From Pseudomonas putida (lineage in GTDB: Bacteria > Pseudomonadota > Gammaproteobacteria > Pseudomonadales > Pseudomonadaceae): 64,000 nucleotides of DNA. Made by a program: the position numbers and the translations under genes. Position 1 is the first letter of the stretch, and the number at the start of each line of letters is the position of its first letter. This document shows positions 57,903-64,000 of this stretch, piece by piece. The stretch spans positions 20,452-84,451 of the forward strand of contig NZ_JANHLD010000006.1 in NCBI RefSeq assembly GCF_028682455.1. Reading direction: 5' to 3'. The notes below the pieces were generated by a model that was not told the origin of the DNA, did not search any database, and saw nothing but the letters and a program-made list of their open reading frames with translations.

Positions 57903-60118
57903 TGTTAGCGAAGGTGCCACCTAAGCGGGCCGACGGAAGCTCAAGCTTCTCAGCGTTGGTCGACTACGCAACAGAGCGTGAAGAAGATAAGGAGACACAA
58001 ACTGATGAGCTCACTCCAGGCCACAGCCGAAGAGACGACTCAATTCTTGAGTCTGCTCGAGAACATATCGAAAGAGCAGCAGACCGTTTGCGAGAGATTG
58101 GACGAATTGATGCTGCAACTCAAAATGCCATCCGAGAACGTGCTCGAAGTATTGGAATTGCTCTTGATTCCAATGGGCGTCGATATCAACAGGATCAACA
58201 CTCAGTTCCAGACCGCATTGACGAGCCTGGACCCATCACAAACCGAGAGGTAAGTACTGATGGACATGAAAGCCGTCTTGCCGTTGCTCAGCACCATCTT
58301 GCAGCAGCAGCAAACCATCTCCGACAAGCTACTAGAAATCATCCTGACTTTGCGGCAAGAGCAAGATCCCGTGGAGCCAACATTGCGTTTCATGCTGCAG
58401 CCGCTCAAAGAAGGAATGCAGGAGATGAGCTCAATGCTATCGCCGAGCTCGAATCAGGACTCCTTCTCGGAGCCCCAGTAAGGGAAATTACCCGCTCCGG
58501 AGTATCCTGCCAGCATAACTGCTTGAGCCTGGCGACAGCCGCCGCGGAGATGAAAGCAGTGGCTGCTCAGAATTCCCGCGTTAAGGATCCTGTTTACCAT
58601 GTCATCCTGAGCTGGCCACAATCGGAGAAGCCGACTGATGACCAAGCCTTTGATTGTGCCCTGCATGCAATGGACGCGGTCGGAATGGGTGAACATCAGT
58701 ACGTGTTTGCTATCCACCATGATACGGACAATGTTCACTTACATATGACGGTGAATCGTGTTCACCCTGACTCGTATAACGCGGTGTATCCAGATAGGGA
58801 TTATTTCAAGCTCGATTATGCAATGCGTGAGCTTGAGCTTCGTTATGGTTGGGCACACGATAATGGTCCTTACAGTGTAACCAACTCCAAAGGCACACCG
58901 GAAATCTCTTGGTCGGCGCCCAAACCGAAATTCCAGGGAAAGCAACCAACTCGGGCTGCGGATATGGAATATCATTTGGACCAGGAGAGCTTGCACACTT
59001 ACTGCCGTGGTGAACCCCGCGAGGCTATTGCTACCCTTCTGAAAAAGAAAAGCTTAACTTGGCAGAAGCTCCACGCGGAACTGGCACGTTATGGATTGGG
59101 GATAAAACCCAAAGGCCGCGGGATGGGAATTTATTCTCTTGATGATCAGAGCCTGGTGCCTATCAAAGCAAGCGATATGCACGAAGCCCTTTCTAAAGCG
59201 CGCTTGGAAAAGCGACTTGGGGACTATGAAGAGCGAAAAGTCTCTCAGGAGCTGATGGCTCTTATGAACTATGACAAATTTGTCAGCCCACGGCGCAATC
59301 CGGAAGATCGCCAGCAGCGCCGGTCAGAGCGGGCTAATTTGCGCAGGGCACTACGTGCCCGATATGAAGCCTATCGGACAAAATTTGTTTATCGCCGAGT
59401 TGATAAAGAGTGGGTAAAACAACAATTCAAGCGCATACGCGACGACGCCAGGCAGCAGCGCCTGGATATCAGAGTGCGTATCAAAAATCCTAAGGATCGA
59501 AAAGCATTTTACAGTATCTTGGCTTTCGAAACACTAAGAGCCAGAGAAGAACTGAAAACTAAGATTTCAAGAATGCGGTCGGAGCTTAAAAACGACCCAT
59601 CTAATAAAAGGCTTTCTTATCGTGAATGGGTTGAGCAAGAAGCAGCTGTAGGCGATCCAGGTGCAATCAGCCAACTTCGTGGTTTCGCCTATGGCGAAAA
59701 ACGCGCAGCAAAAGCCGAAGGGGTCAACGGGCTCGAATTTGCTCGGGATCTTGATCCCAAATACCAATCGATTGAGGGAATGCTCGGTGTGGTTAGGAAA
59801 AACGGAACGGTCATCTACCGGCGGGCTGCAGGCGATCCAGGGTTCGTAGACCATGGGGGTCAGTTCAGCTTCCCTGGCCAGGTGGTTGACAGTGAGCTAG
59901 TCACTCGCGCCATACGTGCGATGCCCAACACAGCTTCACCTGGTGCTGCCTTGCGAATTACAGGCAGCGCCGAGTTCAAGCGCTCTGTGGTTGAGGCTTT
60001 GGTTGATGAACGGTTCACCGGCCCGCTGGCAGATCCGGAGCTCGAACAATTGCTGCGTAAGGTTAAGGCCGAGCGGGATGCGCAGCAGCGGTCAAGAAAC
60101 GGCCCTCGCGGGGGATAG
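57902..60118 (+). CDS. mobA: MobA-type relaxase (MOBP, HUH)
   Basis: A 738-residue DNA relaxase that nicks oriT and leads the strand into the recipient. The start (MLAKVPPKRADGSSSFSALVDY) holds the likely catalytic Tyr; YVFAIHHDTDNVHLHMTVNRV at about 265-285 gives the HUH metal site. Between these lies an about 200-residue low-complexity, alanine/arginine-rich insert (residues 30-215) whose DNA encodes two other proteins in another frame. The C-terminal 350 residues are basic and helical, likely for coupling to DotL. Coupled to mobC by a TAATG overlap. Confidence 0.88.
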   Translation: MLAKVPPKRADGSSSFSALVDYATEREEDKETQTDELTPGHSRRDDSILESAREHIERAADRLREIGRIDAATQNAIRERARSIGIALDSNGRRYQQDQHSVPDRIDEPGPITNREVSTDGHESRLAVAQHHLAAAANHLRQATRNHPDFAARARSRGANIAFHAAAAQRRNAGDELNAIAELESGLLLGAPVREITRSGVSCQHNCLSLATAAAEMKAVAAQNSRVKDPVYHVILSWPQSEKPTDDQAFDCALHAMDAVGMGEHQYVFAIHHDTDNVHLHMTVNRVHPDSYNAVYPDRDYFKLDYAMRELELRYGWAHDNGPYSVTNSKGTPEISWSAPKPKFQGKQPTRAADMEYHLDQESLHTYCRGEPREAIATLLKKKSLTWQKLHAELARYGLGIKPKGRGMGIYSLDDQSLVPIKASDMHEALSKARLEKRLGDYEERKVSQELMALMNYDKFVSPRRNPEDRQQRRSERANLRRALRARYEAYRTKFVYRRVDKEWVKQQFKRIRDDARQQRLDIRVRIKNPKDRKAFYSILAFETLRAREELKTKISRMRSELKNDPSNKRLSYREWVEQEAAVGDPGAISQLRGFAYGEKRAAKAEGVNGLEFARDLDPKYQSIEGMLGVVRKNGTVIYRRAAGDPGFVDHGGQFSFPGQVVDSELVTRAIRAMPNTASPGAALRITGSAEFKRSVVEALVDERFTGPLADPELEQLLRKVKAERDAQQRSRNGPRGG
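58005..58253 (+). CDS. Nested gene 1 inside the relaxase (alternative frame)
   Basis: An 82-residue, leucine/glutamine-rich helical protein (MSSLQATAEETTQFLSLLEN, EQQTVCERLDELMLQL, LLLIPMGVDINRIN). AAGGAGA lies 10 bases before the ATG. It resembles the next nested gene in its pattern LL.....QQT....L.E..L.L......V. The reading frame has a much more ordinary composition than the relaxase frame over the same bases, and ColE1-like plasmids also nest mob genes within mobA, so I take it as real. Confidence 0.6.
   Translation: MSSLQATAEETTQFLSLLENISKEQQTVCERLDELMLQLKMPSENVLEVLELLLIPMGVDINRINTQFQTALTSLDPSQTER
58260..58481 (+). CDS. Nested gene 2 inside the relaxase (alternative frame)
   Basis: A 73-residue paralogue of the previous nested gene: MDMKAVLPLLSTILQQQQTI, LLEIILTLRQEQDPVEPTL, RFMLQPLKEGMQEMSSML. 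The start lies 6 bp after the first nested stop (GAGAGGTAAGTACTGATG), giving its own ribosome site. Both sit in the low-complexity insert of the relaxase, before its HUH motif. Probably a helical mobilisation accessory pair. Confidence 0.6.
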   Translation: MDMKAVLPLLSTILQQQQTISDKLLEIILTLRQEQDPVEPTLRFMLQPLKEGMQEMSSMLSPSSNQDSFSEPQ

Positions 60119-60134
60119 TGTTTGCTTGCTTTGA

Positions 60135-60160
60135 TTCCGTATTATAGTATCTATACGAAA
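60135..60160. promoter_or_regulatory. Transfer-regulon operator F
   Basis: TTCCGTAT-N10-ATACGAAA, 18 bp before the dotD ATG and just after the relaxase stop; it gives the dotD-dotC-dotB-icmT genes their own control. Confidence 0.65.
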
Positions 60161-60178
60161 TCAACGGAGGGTTTTGAA

Positions 60179-60637
60179 ATGGCCAATACACGATACCCGA
60201 TTGCAATGGTTGCCCTTGCTGTAGCTCTTGGGGGCTGCGCATCGAAGAAGCCGGACGAATCGGCACAGCAACTGATCGATCAACAGATCCTCGAGGCGTC
60301 ACAACGCATCGAGATGGCTCAGGCCGACCTTTATCAGCAAGGCGCGATCAACAGCCGCGTCGTCATGCGCCTACCATCGACGATCTTGGACGACAAACAA
60401 CGCGTATCCCTCAAGTGGCAAGGCGACGCGGTCGAACTGTTGGCGGCTTTGGCCCGTGACCGTGGGCTTGAGTTCTCATTCATGGGCGTGCGTATGCCGC
60501 TGCCGGTCGACATCGATGTCAACAAGGTGCCCTACGACACCCTGATGTTGATGATCCGCTCCCAGGTTGGGTACCGCGCCGATGTGACCCAAATGCCTGG
60601 CAAGCTGGAACTCCATTACAACCGGCCCAAGGCCTGA
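60179..60637 (+). CDS. traH: DotD (TraH) lipoprotein
   Basis: A 152-residue lipoprotein. Signal peptide with lipobox LGGC (IAMVALAVALGGC, cysteine near residue 20). The mature domain carries the DotD fold seen in VSLKWQGDAVELLAALARDRGLEF and DTLMLMIRSQVGYRADV, similar to secretin N-domains. It is part of the outer-membrane core with DotC and DotH. The ATG at 60179 follows CGGAGGG. Gene order dotD-dotC-dotB equals traH-traI-traJ of IncI plasmids. Confidence 0.85.
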   Translation: MANTRYPIAMVALAVALGGCASKKPDESAQQLIDQQILEASQRIEMAQADLYQQGAINSRVVMRLPSTILDDKQRVSLKWQGDAVELLAALARDRGLEFSFMGVRMPLPVDIDVNKVPYDTLMLMIRSQVGYRADVTQMPGKLELHYNRPKA

Positions 60638-60651
60638 ACTGGAGGCACGTT

Positions 60652-61512
60652 ATGAAGCGGATTCTCGCATTGTTGCCTTTGATGGTATCCCTTGCTGTCC
60701 ATGCCAGCGAAAGTCCTGAGCTTGACGCAAGCGGCCAGGTCACCGCGCCGGTCGTTGAAACGGCACCGCCTGATCTCGACTCGTTGCTTAAGCCCCAGTC
60801 CAAAGCGACCACCAAGGTCACCGATATCCGAAACCAACTGCTGACCGACATGGGTAACACTGTCGGTTTCCGCGGCGGTATGGCAGCCCGAGCTCGTGAG
60901 CTAGTTGAGGGTCTTAATGCCCGATCGCCGTCACTCGATGCGATGTTCAAATTCGCACCCCTCATCGCCAAGAACGGCACACTTCCCCCGGTGATCGTAG
61001 AGGCCCGGGACGTTGCTGCTTTCTCGCAAGACCAAGTGCGGACTGCAAATCGGGTCTACAAAATTGAGCGGGAAGAAAGGTTCGTGAGCGTCCCCCCAAC
61101 TTGGCGGGACTACCTGTACGTTGGCCTGCCCCTCAATGGCACAGTTGAACTGCCCGACTTCGAAGCACGCCCCCAAGACAGCGATGAAGCTGATATCTGG
61201 GAGGAAGCGGTTCGTAAAGGCTGGGCCGACGGCTACAAACAAGCCGATGCCATCCTTGAGGCCAATTTCAACCGTTTGAGCCGCGATTATCTCGGGATGC
61301 ACCTTTACTCATCGCTCCTGCAGTCCGACATGATCAGCTCCACGAGCGTTGCTGAAAGTCAACAGACTGTCACTGGCGATGGTAAGCAGATGATGTTGGG
61401 TGACAAATTGCGTCGCGTTACCGGCCGGGCAACATTCGAGACTGACCCTAAGAAATGGCGTCCCTCGGTTAAAACGCAGCTCAGCCAACCTGGTCAAGGT
61501 GCGCCTAAGTGA
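60652..61512 (+). CDS. traI: DotC (TraI) core-complex protein
   Basis: A 286-residue exported protein with a signal peptide (MKRILALLPLMVSLAVHA). The DotC signatures are AARARELVEGLNARSPSLD, PPVIVEARDVAAFSQDQVRTANRVYKIEREERFVSVPPTWRDYL and GWADGYKQADAILEANFNRLSRDYLGMHLY. Legionella DotC is a lipoprotein; no lipobox cysteine was seen here. It overlaps dotB by 4 bp. It forms the outer ring of the type IVB core. Confidence 0.87.
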   Translation: MKRILALLPLMVSLAVHASESPELDASGQVTAPVVETAPPDLDSLLKPQSKATTKVTDIRNQLLTDMGNTVGFRGGMAARARELVEGLNARSPSLDAMFKFAPLIAKNGTLPPVIVEARDVAAFSQDQVRTANRVYKIEREERFVSVPPTWRDYLYVGLPLNGTVELPDFEARPQDSDEADIWEEAVRKGWADGYKQADAILEANFNRLSRDYLGMHLYSSLLQSDMISSTSVAESQQTVTGDGKQMMLGDKLRRVTGRATFETDPKKWRPSVKTQLSQPGQGAPK

Positions 61513-62687
61513 TCAGTCCAACCTTCGAGCCGTACAATTTTGAGGGTGACTTGTCTCCCGATAATTTCATGCGCTTTCTGAAGCTGTGTGCGGATCGGGG
61601 CGTATCGGACATCCTTGTCCAGGGCGGCGACTACATATGGGTCGAGCTGCATGGCCGGCAATTGAAAGCGTCGACGACGACTATCAAACAAGGTCAGTTG
61701 TCACCATTGATGGCCTCAGCTTGGTCAGCAGAAATTGAAAGCATGATCAAGCAGGGGGACGAGGGTGTTGACCGGGCCCTGGAGCTGGCAGGCGAAGGCT
61801 TTGGGCTAGCACGAGGCACGACGCTGCGCTTTCGGACCAACTTCGTTCAAGCGCGCATCGCCGGTATTGATGAGGCTTATTCAATCACCATGCGAGTGAT
61901 CCCCTCGGATCTGCCCGACATCGACAAAATGGGAATCGAGCCTGATCTGATTCGGGGCTGCTACGCAGAAATGGGGCTGGTACTGGTCTGCGGCCCTACG
62001 GGATCCGGAAAAACAACTTTCCTCGCCGGCTTGTACAAGAAGGCAGGTGCGGAAATGCCTGACCGAAAAGTCATCACCTATGAAGACCCCATCGAGTACG
62101 TCCTTGGCGGTCCGCACTGGTTGGGACCGCAACCATCCCAGTCGCAGCTGCGCCGAGATATCGGCGACTTCCCGAAAGCTCTACGAAATGCCATGCGCCG
62201 CAAACCCAGTATCATCGGTATTGGTGAAGCTCGGGACCGTGAGACGATTGAGGCAATGACTGAGGCGGGGCTGACTGGTCACCTGTGCTTTGCAACCATG
62301 CATACAGAGTCAGTGGCAGAAACTATCAACCGTGCAATTCAGACCTACCCACCCGACCAACAGGCCGGCATGGCTTCACGCTTGGCCGGTGCATTACGGG
62401 TGATTCTGGTACAACGCTTGCTCAAAACCACAGACGGCAAGCGGGCAGCCATCCGCGAATACCTCGTTTTTGATCGTGAAGTGCGCAATGAACTGCAATC
62501 CCTGCCTTACACAGACTGGGGGCGTTTCATTCGCGGGTTGTTGGAAAAAGCCGAGGCTACCCTGGATGATAAGGCTTGGAGATTGTTCCGAGCTGGTCAC
62601 ATAGATACCAGCGAGTTTGTCAGCCTGGCCGGGGCAAAGGAATTTAAAAAACGTTGTGAGCAGGAGGGACTAGACCATGGCATCTAG
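61509..62687 (+). CDS. traJ: DotB (TraJ) secretion ATPase, VirB11-like
   Basis: A 392-residue hexameric ATPase of the GspE/VirB11 class that energises type IVB transfer. Walker A GPTGSGKTT is near 161-169, the Asp box and Walker B include ITYEDPIEYVLGGPHW and IIGIGEARDRETIEAM, and GHLCFATMHTESVAETINRAIQ is the His box. The N-domain (1-130) is of the PilT/DotB kind. Homologous to IncI TraJ. Its 3' end overlaps the icmT gene by 11 bp. Confidence 0.9.
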   Translation: MISPTFEPYNFEGDLSPDNFMRFLKLCADRGVSDILVQGGDYIWVELHGRQLKASTTTIKQGQLSPLMASAWSAEIESMIKQGDEGVDRALELAGEGFGLARGTTLRFRTNFVQARIAGIDEAYSITMRVIPSDLPDIDKMGIEPDLIRGCYAEMGLVLVCGPTGSGKTTFLAGLYKKAGAEMPDRKVITYEDPIEYVLGGPHWLGPQPSQSQLRRDIGDFPKALRNAMRRKPSIIGIGEARDRETIEAMTEAGLTGHLCFATMHTESVAETINRAIQTYPPDQQAGMASRLAGALRVILVQRLLKTTDGKRAAIREYLVFDREVRNELQSLPYTDWGRFIRGLLEKAEATLDDKAWRLFRAGHIDTSEFVSLAGAKEFKKRCEQEGLDHGI

Positions 62688-62940
62688 TTGGAGAAGTGCG
62701 TCAATTTCACCCAAAGCTCTCGGCATACCTTGTGGCGCATACATGCCGCTGTTGGCTTGCCTTTATGTTGGGCACAGCTTGTGGATCTGGATCGTCGCTG
62801 TACTGATCATTGTCTGCTTTGGGGTCATGGCACATATCGGGTGGACGCTGAATGTGTGCTGGAACAAGTTTTTGGGCTTCGCCCGCGGCGGACGGATTGT
62901 GGCCCGGCCGTGGTGGTATAGGAAGCGTTTCAGAGATTGA
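62677..62940 (+). CDS. traK: IcmT (TraK)-like small membrane protein
   Basis: An 87-residue protein with a transmembrane pair (YMPLLACLYVGHSLWIWIVAVLIIVCFGVMAHIG) and a basic end with WWYRKRFRD, like the PWWR end of IcmT. The N-terminus (RSASISPKALGIPCGA) is also IcmT-like. In Dot/Icm and IncI systems this gene follows dotB. It overlaps dotB by 11 bp and ends just before a strong terminator. Confidence 0.75.
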   Translation: MASSWRSASISPKALGIPCGAYMPLLACLYVGHSLWIWIVAVLIIVCFGVMAHIGWTLNVCWNKFLGFARGGRIVARPWWYRKRFRD

Positions 62941-62969
62941 AAAAAACCGCCTTGGAGGCGGTTTTTTTT
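62941..62969. terminator. Bidirectional terminator after icmT
   Basis: A-tract, AACCGCC, loop TTGGA, GGCGGTT, T-tract, between the convergent ends of icmT (plus) and gene 62977 (minus). Confidence 0.85.
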
Positions 62970-62976
62970 CAGTCCT

Positions 62977-63669
62977 TCAATGTGCTCGAGGACCTCGGTC
63001 CCTATTGGCTTGAGCAGCCAATGGTGCTGCGTCAGAGCTCGCCGGCCCTGGCGGTTCCAGCGTGATCCGAATTCCGGGGTTGAGGCGGCAAGACGCTTCC
63101 TTGATTGCGGACCAGTGTTTATGGGGTAGAACACCCACCGTCAAAGCCTTCTCACTGAAGGCCACCTTAGCTGGGTAGGCAATTACCTTCATATGTTCCC
63201 ATTCGGGAGCGGCGGTCAGAGTACTCAGCAATTCCGGCCGTTGTTGAAGCAATAGATGAGGTTTCGCTAACTCGGTTTTTGTCGGGGTCAGGCCTTCGCT
63301 GACCAACCTTTCACGCAATAGCTCCTGCAGATCATCCATCATGCTCCTTGACATTCTGGCGAACGACACGAAGTCGTGATTGGCCAGATCCTCAGGCTTC
63401 ATCATGAGTGGGTTCTGCTTATGATCGAGCTCCACCAGGAAGTCGATCACGGTAAAATGGAGTCGGTTCTTGTCCGCGTAAGCCCTAGCGGCCATGAAGC
63501 CGTCCTGCTTGCTTTGATAGCCATAAAGTGCCGGGAATACGTCCCCAGGTTGCCCATTGAGAAGCGCACCGCAATCCTTCAAGGCGATCGCGCGCGGCGC
63601 CTGGCCAGCGTAAAAATAAACGCTGGAGAGCTCGATAATGTGCGAGTCTGCTTTCTCAGTCGTGCTCAC
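62977..63669 (-). CDS. Hypothetical soluble protein
   Basis: A 230-residue alpha/beta protein with no membrane segment. The start is taken at a GTG (63669) with AAAAGG 7 bases before it, overlapping the previous gene; a GTG at 63678 is the alternative. Contains YGYQSKQDGFMAARAYADKNRLHF and a helical middle; the C-terminus is alanine/proline-rich and flexible. Translation is probably coupled to the gene upstream. Family not recognised. Confidence 0.5.
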   Translation of the reverse strand: MSTTEKADSHIIELSSVYFYAGQAPRAIALKDCGALLNGQPGDVFPALYGYQSKQDGFMAARAYADKNRLHFTVIDFLVELDHKQNPLMMKPEDLANHDFVSFARMSRSMMDDLQELLRERLVSEGLTPTKTELAKPHLLLQQRPELLSTLTAAPEWEHMKVIAYPAKVAFSEKALTVGVLPHKHWSAIKEASCRLNPGIRITLEPPGPASSDAAPLAAQANRDRGPRAH

Positions 63670-63964
63670 CAATGCCACCTTTTGACCAACCCTGAATCAA
63701 GACCTTTTCCACCTTCTGTCGTTCACCTACTTTACTTACGACATCCTGCATCACGCGTTTGCACTGTTTAGGTGTCAAATCCATGCGCTTCAAGGCCTCA
63801 ACCCACTTCATGACAGGTCGCCCCGGCTTGCCATCGTGAAGCATCAGGCGGTAAACCGAGGGTGGCGATCTGCCAATAAGCGTGGCAAATGTATCTCGAT
63901 CTTGAGGCGAATCTTGAAGGCCTAAATAGTCGTAAAAATCCTTGATATCCAGCGGTGGCTGCAC
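63656..63964 (-). CDS. Putative HTH regulator (start at or beyond window end)
   Basis: A 102-residue protein with a phage/plasmid XRE-like pattern: DYLGLQDSPQDRDTFATLIGRSPPSVYRLMLHDGKPGRPVMKWVEAL, i.e. helix-turn-helix with RSPPSVYRLM as recognition helix. The first codon taken is a GTG at 63964 without a ribosome site, and the frame is open to the window edge, so the true start may lie outside. Its 3' end overlaps the next gene. It may regulate the adjacent operon. Confidence 0.45.
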   Translation of the reverse strand: MQPPLDIKDFYDYLGLQDSPQDRDTFATLIGRSPPSVYRLMLHDGKPGRPVMKWVEALKRMDLTPKQCKRVMQDVVSKVGERQKVEKVLIQGWSKGGIGEHD

Positions 63965-64000
63965 CGGTGAAGACTCAGGATGCGTCCTGTAGAGGAAGAG

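Overview
The window reads as one contiguous piece of a large self-transmissible plasmid of a Pseudomonas-type gammaproteobacterium. Evidence for this: codon use and base composition are Pseudomonas-like. There is a ColE2/PT23A-type replicase with a leader peptide, a UmuDC (RulAB-like) pair behind a LexA box, a plasmid ParA/ParB system, two sets of replication genes, and a complete IncI/Dot-Icm-like (type IVB) conjugation system with its own relaxase. No rRNA, tRNA or CRISPR array was seen.

Layout. 1-3.4 kb: coupling protein (DotL/TrbC) and a second ATPase. 3.4-9.9 kb: a LigD-type ligase, a tandem helix-turn-helix (HTH) repeat protein and small accessory proteins. 10.0-23.0 kb (minus strand): the main transfer operon traM-N-O-P-Q-R-T-U-W-X-Y. 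23.1-25.1 kb: eight direct iterons, a leader peptide and the replicase repA. 25.16-33.30 kb: an 8.1-kb insertion bounded by inverted Tn4651/Tn5041-type ends, with transposase scraps, a transposase-chemoreceptor chimera, a porin stub and a GC-rich speF-potE-adiA acid-resistance/polyamine operon. 33.4-36.8 kb: a second replication initiator (RPA/TrfA-like) with small genes. 37.0-39.3 kb: parA-parB with a parS-like array. 39.4-44.9 kb: a C5-methyltransferase-like protein, a GHKL-ATPase/HExxH protein and SSB. 45-54.4 kb: an HEPN Abi protein, umuDC, a second tandem-HTH protein, a DndB-like protein, and a tyrosine recombinase with a dif-like site. 54.4-57.4 kb: a stbABC-like operon whose third gene is broken by an IS30-family element. 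57.4-63 kb: candidate oriT, MobC-like protein, relaxase with two genes nested in another frame, and dotD-dotC-dotB-icmT.

Five DNA-level signals tie the backbone together. (1) A 26-bp dyad TTCCGTAT-N10-ATACGGAA lies before six operons, mostly transfer genes. (2) A TACGTACGTACGTA tract lies in or next to the promoters of several accessory genes. (3) Transcripts of five accessory genes carry a leader hairpin whose stem sequence changes but whose loop is always CGGCTA, followed by a CTAGGAG Shine-Dalgarno. (4) A 15-bp GTTGCTA-C/G-TAGCAAC palindrome (parS-like) clusters around parA-parB and recurs near 40.9 kb and 6.5 kb. (5) A 20-bp palindrome CTAAAACATATATGTTTTAG surrounds a tandem-HTH gene.

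The most novel items are the covarying CGGCTA hairpin leaders, the family of three proteins built from tandem 33-residue HTH repeats, the GHKL-HExxH protein placed under the transfer-type operator, and the paralogous gene pair nested inside the relaxase gene. Functions below are inferred from sequence reading alone; no database search was run.
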